A DNA stretch of 64,000 nt, from assembly GCA_017411405.1 (NCBI GenBank), contig JAFQQE010000013.1, positions 1 through 64,000 on the forward strand. Reading direction: 5' to 3'. Position numbers and translations under genes: made by a program. This document shows positions 10,197 through 15,725 of this stretch, piece after piece. Position 1 is the first letter of the stretch, and each line of letters begins with the position of its first letter. Below the pieces are notes generated by a model. The model was not told where the DNA came from. It ran no database searches and was given only the letters and a program-made list of their open reading frames with translations. Source of the stretch: Bacilli bacterium (GTDB taxonomy: Bacteria > Bacillota_I > Bacilli_A > RF39 > UBA660).

Positions 10197-10226
10197 ATTA
10201 TAACAATTTTAATAGACTATTATCAA
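10197..10226 (-). promoter_or_regulatory. Promoter of popT
   Basis: TTGATA at 10226-10221, an 18-nt spacer and TATAAT at 10202-10197 preceded by TGT (extended -10). The start codon is 20 nt further on, so the leader would be about 14 nt. Confidence 0.75.
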
Positions 10227-10240
10227 TAGTAAATTTTTTA

Positions 10241-10699
10241 TTATATATTTGTAATAAATTCGTAATCAAAAATATTATTTTCAACATTTAATAATTCTAT
10301 ATTATATTCTTTTGTTTCATAACCATTTAAAATACTATTATCTATAAGATAATAATTAAAGTATTCATCTTCATTGTACTTAATTTCATTAATATTATAA
10401 GTAATATTATTTATATTTATAAATACACTATTTAAGTTTTCTTTTTTATTTATTTTTAACAATAAATTTGTATTATTATCTTTTTTACCAATATTATGTA
10501 ATATTATATTATTTGTATGATTGAATTCAGTAATATTACCATCTACTACTATTTCTATTTCATTTATATTATCATAATATTTTGCAGTTTCATAACTTGT
10601 CAAATCAAAGTTGTCCCATACAATGTATCCTAAAAATATTATATTTATAGCAAAGATTATTTCAAATGTTAATTTGAAAAACTCCTTATAAAAATTCAT
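10241..10699 (-). CDS. Hypothetical membrane-anchored protein
   Basis: A 152-residue protein with one hydrophobic helix near residues 10-28 and a polar, Asn- and Asp-rich remainder that would lie outside the cell. The external part looks beta-rich. No family recognised. A strong ribosome-binding site (GGGGGTTAG) and a near-perfect promoter show it is expressed as its own unit. Confidence 0.6.
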   Translation of the reverse strand: MNFYKEFFKLTFEIIFAINIIFLGYIVWDNFDLTSYETAKYYDNINEIEIVVDGNITEFNHTNNIILHNIGKKDNNTNLLLKINKKENLNSVFININNITYNINEIKYNEDEYFNYYLIDNSILNGYETKEYNIELLNVENNIFDYEFITNI

Positions 10700-10723
10700 A
10701 ATCTAACCCCCATTAGTGCTTAA

Positions 10724-10752
10724 ATTATAGCATATTTACGAACAAATGTCAA
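10724..10752 (-). promoter_or_regulatory. Promoter of the 10241-10699 gene
   Basis: TTGACA at 10752-10747, a 17-nt spacer and TATAAT at 10729-10724 on the minus strand. The -35 box overlaps the end of the hairpin at 10751-10781. Confidence 0.85.
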
Positions 10753-10781
10753 AATAGCAACCTATATTAAGTTGCTATTTT
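10751..10781. terminator. Intergenic hairpin, likely terminator
   Basis: Perfect 11-bp stem AAAATAGCAAC/GTTGCTATTTT with a 9-nt loop. The A and T tails suit termination in either direction. A second small hairpin, AAGATTG/CAATCTT, abuts it at 10782-10800. Confidence 0.6.
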
Positions 10782-10882
10782 AAGATTGACCAACAATCTT
10801 AATTTATATAAAACATTATAATGTACATTATATTTTATGTTTTATTTTTAAATAGTTTCTTACTTTTTATTAAAAAAAGTAG

Positions 10883-10892
10883 TCACTATGTG
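10883..10892 (-). repeat. Possible decayed fourth comEC-type junction core
   Basis: The minus strand reads CACATAGTGACTAC here, against CACATGGTGACTAC at the intact comEC site: one mismatch in 14. It lies beyond the terminator of the last cassette gene, at the place where a further junction is expected. The usual upstream flank is not conserved and no comEC sequence follows, so this is tentative. Confidence 0.3.
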
Positions 10893-10924
10893 GTTACATA
10901 CGTTTATGCACACGGATTTAAGCG

Positions 10925-10948
10925 AAAAAAACTGCTATAAAAGCAGTT
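10925..10948 (-). terminator. Terminator of the transglutaminase-like cassette
   Basis: Minus-strand hairpin AACTGCT/AGCAGTT with a 5-nt loop, followed by TTTTTT, just after the stop at 10959. Confidence 0.8.
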
Positions 10949-10958
10949 AAATATAATT

Positions 10959-11579
10959 TCAGCAAACTGATGCCTTACCCAATTCTAATGTTTTCAATTT
11001 TATTTCCAAATAATTAGGATCAACATATTCATTGTAATCATAATTATTAAGTTTCGAAATTGCAAGTGCACGCTCATCTTTAGTATTGTATACACCTAGT
11101 GAATTTGCATTTTCACCTTTTGCAAAAGCATAATATCTTCTAGGATAATTATTATTGCTTGAATCATAATTATCATATATTACATGAATAGTAGGATCAT
11201 ATAAATACCATTTTTCATCAAGTAAAATCTCTAAAAAGATGTGTCCTTGCATAACCTCATGACCAGGCAAATTATTAATTTCTTTATTTAGCCAATCAAC
11301 ATTAGCAGTTTCAACATATACCGTAGGAATTCCCTTTTCTCTTAAAATAGTTGCCATCATCATGCCTATATCAGAACATCCAGAAAAAGTTTTACTATTA
11401 AATATATCTATGACACTTCTAGAAAACTTTGGTGTAGAAGTATCTCTAGAAAAATATTCAAAAAATATTTTATCTATCTCTTTTAAATCATCTATACTAT
11501 TTATGTCTGGAATATTTTCACAAAAATTCCGTATTTCATCATTAGCTGAACTTTGGTTGTTATTCATTAGATATTTCAT
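10959..11579 (-). CDS. Transglutaminase-like cysteine protein (cassette gene A)
   Basis: A 206-residue soluble protein with the Cys-His-Asp order of the transglutaminase-like fold. The Cys sits in FSGCSDIGMMMATILREKG (about 68-86), followed by IPTVYVETAN. The His is in GHEVMQGHIFLEIL and the Asp in KWYLYDPTIH. Members act as cysteine peptidases, amidases or protein cross-linkers; the substrate is not predictable. There is no signal peptide. The ATG at 11579 is favoured over the GTG at 11588, with AGGATG upstream. It has its own extended -10 promoter and terminator and lies behind a comEC 3' fragment, as the last clear cargo gene of the comEC-linked array. Confidence 0.65.
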   Translation of the reverse strand: MKYLMNNNQSSANDEIRNFCENIPDINSIDDLKEIDKIFFEYFSRDTSTPKFSRSVIDIFNSKTFSGCSDIGMMMATILREKGIPTVYVETANVDWLNKEINNLPGHEVMQGHIFLEILLDEKWYLYDPTIHVIYDNYDSSNNNYPRRYYAFAKGENANSLGVYNTKDERALAISKLNNYDYNEYVDPNYLEIKLKTLELGKASVC

Positions 11580-11599
11580 AATTATCACATCCTATAAAT

Positions 11600-11608
11600 A
11601 TTATATCA
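11600..11608 (-). promoter_or_regulatory. Extended -10 promoter of cassette gene A
   Basis: TGATATAAT on the minus strand, 20 nt before the start codon. The same box at almost the same distance precedes cassette genes B and C. Confidence 0.65.
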
Positions 11609-11646
11609 CAAATTTTATTATTCTTTTTAATTCCTTGCTCTCTTTT

Positions 11647-11746
11647 TCTAATTCATTAAACTCACCACAATTAAATATAACTTTTTCTACTTTAAAAATA
11701 TTAACTAAATTAATTGCTTCTCCACAATGATCGAAATCTCCATGTG
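11647..11746 (-). pseudogene. comEC 3' fragment (MBL motif region), truncated
   Basis: About 100 nt matching the comEC segment that starts at 16297. It encodes HGDFDHCGEAINLVNIFKV and then VEKVIFNCGEFNELE, after which the match ends. It starts at the same base as the other comEC copies, at the CACATGG core. The bases differ from the resident comEC at several positions, so it looks like an older or foreign allele rather than a recent duplication. A TGA stop lies just upstream in frame and there is no ribosome-binding site, so it is not expected to be a working gene. Confidence 0.85.
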
Positions 11747-11771
11747 GTGATTGTCAAAAAGTAAGTCGAAT
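11737..11771 (-). repeat. Junction repeat J1 of the comEC-linked array
   Basis: On the minus strand ATTCGACTTACTTTTTGAC continues with AATCAC and runs into the core CACATGGAGA. The first 23 bases are identical at J2 and J3. The core marks where comEC homology begins. This is the best candidate for a recombination (att-like) site or element end. Confidence 0.8.
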
Positions 11772-11790
11772 AGAATTATTATTTTCAAAG

Positions 11791-11812
11791 AAAAAATGCC
11801 AATTGGCATTTT
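11791..11812 (-). terminator. Terminator of cassette gene B
   Basis: Hairpin AATGCC/GGCATT with an AATT loop and a T tail on the minus strand, 4 nt after the stop at 11816. Confidence 0.8.
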
Positions 11813-11815
11813 AAT

Positions 11816-12598
11816 TTATCTTTTTTTGGCATTATCTTCTTGAATAATAGAATTTTTATAGTTGTCATATAAAACATCTATTTGTGGTTTTAAATCTGGG
11901 AAAGCACTGCATATGCTTATATAGGAGCAATCAACATATTGTTCATGATCTTGATCATATAACTGTCTTTGTATTCTATTATTAAATATTTCTATCAAAT
12001 CATTCGGTTCATAATGATAATCATAGCTAAAGTCTTGAGCTAATTCATTTATTTTTGGTAATAAATTTGGATGTAAATAAACTAATCTATCAAATTCATT
12101 TTTGGAGAATTCTTTATTCATTTTATATTTATATCTTCTCCATTTATCTAAAATATCAGAACCATCTTGTTTAAGCCCAGCAGGTTTGTTTGGATATCTA
12201 TATATTCTTACTAAACCATTTCTTTCTGCAGCTAATAGTCCCTCATAAACATTTTCACAATATTCTTCATTTACAACATCAACACCAACTTCAGAAACAA
12301 CCTCTTCAAATCCTGTATGAATATCTTTAAAAGTTTCATCTGAAAACGAATATATAGATGAACTATTGGAAAACATTTTTTCAAAAGCTCCTGGTATATT
12401 TTCAACTAATTCCCAAGGACCATTTTTATCAGTATTAAAGTGACCAATATCATAAGTTAAATCATCACCACATCTACCACTAAAGTTTAATGCTAAAACT
12501 TTTTCAGGAGTAGCATATACATAAACTCCATGTGTGGATTTTCTTGGCTCTAATCTTTTTATTCCATGTTCTTCACTTCCATGATAAACAATTCCCAT
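11816..12598 (-). CDS. Possible ADP-ribosyltransferase-like protein (cassette gene B)
   Basis: A 260-residue soluble protein. The N-terminus, VYHGSEEHGIKRLEPR followed by GVYVYATPEKVLALNF, resembles the YHGS...VYAT pattern in proteins of the ADP-ribosyltransferase fold and related 'H-Y' domains, where the His and Tyr contact NAD. I cannot identify the third catalytic residue with confidence, so the function is tentative. The C-terminal half is charged and unrecognised. The start ATG at 12598 follows AGGATG, and an extended -10 promoter lies 20 nt upstream. It is the only gene of its cassette, bounded by junction repeats J1 and J2. Confidence 0.45.
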   Translation of the reverse strand: MGIVYHGSEEHGIKRLEPRKSTHGVYVYATPEKVLALNFSGRCGDDLTYDIGHFNTDKNGPWELVENIPGAFEKMFSNSSSIYSFSDETFKDIHTGFEEVVSEVGVDVVNEEYCENVYEGLLAAERNGLVRIYRYPNKPAGLKQDGSDILDKWRRYKYKMNKEFSKNEFDRLVYLHPNLLPKINELAQDFSYDYHYEPNDLIEIFNNRIQRQLYDQDHEQYVDCSYISICSAFPDLKPQIDVLYDNYKNSIIQEDNAKKR

Positions 12599-12617
12599 AC
12601 AATCACATCCTATATAT

Positions 12618-12626
12618 ATTATATCA
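12618..12626 (-). promoter_or_regulatory. Extended -10 promoter of cassette gene B
   Basis: TGATATAAT on the minus strand, 19 nt before the ATG at 12598. Confidence 0.65.
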
Positions 12627-12627
12627 C

Positions 12628-12646
12628 ACTAATCCATATTCTCTAA
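12628..12646 (-). pseudogene. Remnant of a yhcG 3' end
   Basis: Eighteen of 19 bases match the last codons of the yhcG-type gene (14827-14845), encoding REYGLV against REYELV. It lies between junction J2 and cassette gene B. This suggests the cassette once carried comEC 3' end, yhcG and cargo in the same order as the newest unit, and then lost most of the first two. The match is short and could be chance, but its position just upstream of a cargo promoter is the same as in the intact unit. Confidence 0.5.
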
Positions 12647-12691
12647 TAATTATAAATATTTACTAAAATAATCTATATGCATGAACTGATA

Positions 12692-12726
12692 TCACCATGT
12701 GGGGATTGTCAAAAAGTAAGTCGAAT
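12692..12726 (-). repeat. Junction repeat J2 of the comEC-linked array
   Basis: Same 23-base flank as J1 and J3, then CCC and the core CACATGGTGA. Homology to comEC fades within about 10 bases after the core, so only a stub of the displaced comEC end remains. Confidence 0.8.
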
Positions 12727-12746
12727 TAAAAACAAAATTTACAAAG

Positions 12747-12768
12747 AAAAAGACACAATGTGTCTTTT
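12747..12768 (-). terminator. Terminator of cassette gene C
   Basis: Hairpin AAAAGACAC/GTGTCTTTT with a 3-nt ATT loop and a T-rich tail on the minus strand, after the stop at 12785. Confidence 0.8.
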
Positions 12769-12784
12769 GTACTATTATTATGTT

Positions 12785-13624
12785 TTATTTTTTTATAATA
12801 TTATTATTAGAGTCTAATCCAAATACTTTTTTACCATTAATAATTTCACATCTGTCTTCTAAGAAAGCTACAAATTTATTTCCAAGTATTTGTTTTAATA
12901 ATATGAATATTTGATTATTTGGAGCTAACATTTTTATCGCTTGATAGTCGGCAATTATTTCTTCAAAGTCATATCCATTTTTGTTAAAATAATCGCATCC
13001 ATGTCCAGCACTTCTAGGAGCTTTTTGTAAATAACTATTATTATCTTTTAAATACATTAACCCATGATCATGTGATTCTCCGCCATATATAGAATCAATT
13101 ATATCTTCTATTTTACAAATAATAAAGTAATCATTGTTGCTTTGTAAATCATTATTATTTAAATTTTGATTAATTTCATTTTTTTCTAGTTCTAAAGGTA
13201 CTGCATTTTTTATAATTTTTTGTTTTTCAGCTTTGCATAAATTTAAAAATGAAATTATACTTGAATGATTCATCTGCGATGAATGAAATTTTTTCTTAAA
13301 ATCCTTATACTCTTGTGGAATTTCAAATTTTGAATAACAATAAGAAAATAAATGGGTTAATTCATGAAAAAATGTTGTTTCATCAAAATACCCATTTAAA
13401 TAAATTATATTTTCATTTGGATTATAATTGGAATTTTCACTTGATTTATAATTAATTTTTATATGAATATTAGGTTGAATTTGTTTTAAAAACAATAATT
13501 GTTTAAATACACTATCTGATAATTCTTTATTTTCTCTTTGTGATAATAAATAAGATGATAAAATTATTTTTATAACTTCAGTATCATCTCGAAATAAATC
13601 TAATAACTCTTCTATTCTAAACAT
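12785..13624 (-). CDS. HExxH metallopeptidase-like protein (cassette gene C)
   Basis: A 279-residue soluble protein with a zincin motif FFHELTHLF (about 86-94). A later FEEIIADYQAIK segment near 225 could supply the third zinc ligand, as in gluzincin-type peptidases. A central GGESHDHGLMYL and SAGHGCDYF region adds conserved-looking His and Gly residues. No signal peptide or membrane helix is seen, so it probably acts in the cytoplasm or is released by other means. Peptidases of this general kind occur among toxins and effectors, but the target is unknown. The ATG at 13624 has AGGTGAT upstream and a TGATATAAT promoter 18 nt before it. It lies between comEC fragment D and junction J2. Confidence 0.6.
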   Translation of the reverse strand: MFRIEELLDLFRDDTEVIKIILSSYLLSQRENKELSDSVFKQLLFLKQIQPNIHIKINYKSSENSNYNPNENIIYLNGYFDETTFFHELTHLFSYCYSKFEIPQEYKDFKKKFHSSQMNHSSIISFLNLCKAEKQKIIKNAVPLELEKNEINQNLNNNDLQSNNDYFIICKIEDIIDSIYGGESHDHGLMYLKDNNSYLQKAPRSAGHGCDYFNKNGYDFEEIIADYQAIKMLAPNNQIFILLKQILGNKFVAFLEDRCEIINGKKVFGLDSNNNIIKK

Positions 13625-13642
13625 TTATAATCACCTATAAAA

Positions 13643-13651
13643 ATTATATCA
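13643..13651 (-). promoter_or_regulatory. Extended -10 promoter of cassette gene C
   Basis: TGATATAAT on the minus strand, 18 nt before the ATG at 13624. Confidence 0.65.
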
Positions 13652-13664
13652 CATAAATTAATAT

Positions 13665-14236
13665 TTATAGTACACAAGTTTCTATTTCTAATTTATTATT
13701 TTTAATTTTAAACATAATGCTTCCTTCTTGATCGGTTCTATATATTTTTGAATCTTCTAAATTATTTAATACTTCTTTATTTGGATGTCTATATCTATTA
13801 TTTTTGCCAACACTAATTATTGAATATTTTGGTTTTATTTCATTAATAAATTCTTCTGAAGAGCTTGTCTTGCTTCCATGATGTCCTACTTTTAAAACAT
13901 CTATGTCTTGTAAATTATATTTTTCAATTAAATCTTCTTCAACTTCTACACCTTCATCTCCCATAAATAAGAATTTATAATTATTTAATTCAGTGTAAAT
14001 AACACTTAAATTGTCATTCTCGTTACCATAATCTTTATTATTTAGAAAGTATAATTTACTATCATTAATATTTAGTTTACTGATACAAGAATAAAATGAT
14101 ATTTTCTTTTTTTCTAAAACTTTGATTAGTTCTTGTTCTAGTTCATTAAATTTACCACAATTAAAAATCACTTTTTTTACTTTGAAGTTATTAATTAAAT
14201 ATTCTGCATTTCCAATATGGTCTAAATCACCATGTG
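13665..14236 (-). pseudogene. comEC 3' fragment D (C-terminal MBL domain copy)
   Basis: A nearly complete copy of the comEC 3' end, from the HGDLDHIGNAE motif to a stop codon at 13665, about 190 codons. It aligns along its whole length with comEC 487-676, including FMGDEGVEVEEDLI, VGHHGSKTSSSEEF and IYRTDQEGSIMFKI. It differs at many residues, so it is an allele from elsewhere or an old copy. An open frame from a GTG at 14171 exists but has no ribosome-binding site or promoter and lacks the first metal-binding loop. A TGA stop sits in frame inside the junction repeat. I treat it as a displaced comEC end, not a working MBL enzyme. Confidence 0.85.
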
Positions 14237-14261
14237 GTGATTGTCAAAAAGTAAGTCGAAT
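14227..14261 (-). repeat. Junction repeat J3 of the comEC-linked array
   Basis: Flank ATTCGACTTACTTTTTGAC plus AATCAC, then core CACATGGTGA leading straight into comEC fragment D. Identical to J1 and J2 over the first 23 bases. Confidence 0.85.
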
Positions 14262-14270
14262 TTAAAGTAC

Positions 14271-14300
14271 AAAAAAAGAACTATCAATATTGATAATTCT
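14271..14300 (-). terminator. Terminator of the DUF488 cassette
   Basis: Hairpin AGAATTATCA/TGATAGTTCT with an ATAT loop, followed by TTTTTT on the minus strand, immediately after the DUF488 stop. Confidence 0.8.
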
Positions 14301-14776
14301 TAGTATTTTTTAATTAATTTTTTTATTCTCGGTTTAAGATCATAAATCTCTTGTTGAGTTATATCATCAGATTCATTAATTGATAATTCAGGAATTGCAA
14401 TACCAGTTTCGAGTTCAATCCAATCAGCTAATAATCTTCTATGGCAAAAATGTTCTTTATTTATTTCTAATCCAGGCAACTCATGACAAAGTAATATTAT
14501 TTCTTCTCCAAATTTTTGTTTCAAAGTATCCATTAATTCATTTGGATTTAATTCTTTTAATCTTAAATTATAAAACTCTTTTATATACCAATTGATTAAC
14601 TCATCTTCAGCCAAATTATCGGGATTTTGATCGTATTATTGCCATAGATATAATCTTGGAGACATTTTCTTATATGCATTGCCATAAAACCTCCAGGCAT
14701 TTCCACCATCACCAGTAATTGATACTAAATTACCACTTTTAGCATTTGCATAACAACTTGTTCCTTTTATAATCAT
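14300..14776 (-). pseudogene. DUF488 family protein, interrupted by an in-frame stop
   Basis: Starting from the ATG at 14776 (behind AGGTGG), the frame reads a DUF488 N-terminus with SITGDGGNAWRFYGNAYKKM, then hits TAA at 14638-14636 (codon 47, in RLYLWQ*YDQNP). The same frame continues for 111 more codons with the family's LLCHELPG and EHFCHRRLLADWIE signatures. Homologues read straight through this point, so it looks like a nonsense mutation. A shorter product from a TTG near 14614 is possible but would lack the first conserved block. The gene sits in the newest unit of the array, behind yhcG and ahead of junction J3, with a TGATATAAT box at 14802-14810. Confidence 0.8.
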
Positions 14777-14801
14777 CAAAACCACCTACAAACTAATTAA
14801 T

Positions 14802-14810
14802 ATTATATCA
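14802..14810 (-). promoter_or_regulatory. Extended -10 promoter of the DUF488 cassette
   Basis: TGATATAAT on the minus strand, 25 nt before the ATG at 14776, just past the yhcG stop codon. Confidence 0.6.
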
Positions 14811-14822
14811 TAATTTCTATAA

Positions 14823-15713
14823 TTATACTAATTCATATTCTCTAACTGCAATTCTATCATCTGAACAATACTCTATTACAAACCTATTCTCTTTTTTACA
14901 TATAAGTATTCCTATTGTGTTATCATTAGTTGTTTCTTTTATATTTTTATCAATGTAATTCATATACTTCTGCACTTGTGAAATATACTCAACTTTAAAT
15001 TCTGTTACTTTTAATTCAACTACTACATAACAATTATATTTTATATTAAAAAGTAGTAAATCAATATAGTTATTTCTATCACCTATTTTAATTTTATATT
15101 CACTACCTATAAAACCAAATGAATTACCAAGTTCTTTCATAAATGATTCAATATCATCTAATATTAGATGATGTAATGCTTTTTCAGTAATTATTTCTAT
15201 ATTATTTTTATTTTTAATTAAAATAGGATTAGGTACTAAATCTTTTACTTCAACTCTATCTTTATATATTAGTTTATTTCTGGTTGCAACAGGTAATCTT
15301 TCATATTCATTATTTTTTACTATTTCTTCTAATTGTCTTTTTGAAAGATTTCGTTTTGACACTTGATTAATATAATAATTAATCTCATTAATGTTTTTAA
15401 TTGGTAATAGAATTAGACAATGACTCCAGCTTAATTGTTGCACCAGTGGTGCGACTTTTTCATTACTAAATACATTATAAAATTGTTTCATTCTAAATAA
15501 AGTGCTTCTATTATATTTTTTACCAACTTCAATAACTAATTTTTTAGAGTATTCTTCAATTATATTATCACCATATTTTCCGCCTGCTTCAGTTAGTAAT
15601 TTACCTATTTCAAAATATGTTATAACTTTGTGTCTTTCTTTTGAATAGTCTTTTATTTTTGAATATACTTCATTATCTATTATTTTATTTTTTATTTCAT
15701 TATAATAATTCAT
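14823..15713 (-). CDS. DUF1016 / YhcG-type PD-(D/E)XK nuclease
   Basis: A 296-residue protein. The N-terminal DUF1016 helical domain (about 1-130) includes YGDNIIEEYSKKL, RSTLFRMKQFYNVF and LSWSHCLILLPI. It is joined to a C-terminal PD-(D/E)XK nuclease domain with NYIDLLLFN and CYVVVELKVTEF (about 215-240), the Asp and Glu-x-Lys of the active site. Family members are DNA-binding nucleases often linked to mobile elements or restriction loci; the exact role is unclear. It begins 12 nt after comEC with GGAG upstream, so it is probably co-transcribed with comEC. A remnant of its 3' end near 12640 suggests it travels with the array's elements. Confidence 0.85.
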   Translation of the reverse strand: MNYYNEIKNKIIDNEVYSKIKDYSKERHKVITYFEIGKLLTEAGGKYGDNIIEEYSKKLVIEVGKKYNRSTLFRMKQFYNVFSNEKVAPLVQQLSWSHCLILLPIKNINEINYYINQVSKRNLSKRQLEEIVKNNEYERLPVATRNKLIYKDRVEVKDLVPNPILIKNKNNIEIITEKALHHLILDDIESFMKELGNSFGFIGSEYKIKIGDRNNYIDLLLFNIKYNCYVVVELKVTEFKVEYISQVQKYMNYIDKNIKETTNDNTIGILICKKENRFVIEYCSDDRIAVREYELV

Positions 15714-15725
15714 ATTTACTCCTCT

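Noticed and set aside
13665-14171. Stand-alone metallo-beta-lactamase gene
   Set aside because: It aligns along its whole length to the ComEC C-terminus, lacks the first metal loop and has no ribosome-binding site or promoter; the homology continues upstream to the junction, so it is a displaced comEC end.
11747-14261. TTGACA inside the junction repeats as a -35 promoter box
   Set aside because: At 16-18 nt spacing no -10-like sequence follows in any of the three copies.
11737-14261. Junction repeats as a CRISPR array
   Set aside because: Only three copies spaced 1.0-1.5 kb apart with genes between; no short regular spacers and no cas genes.
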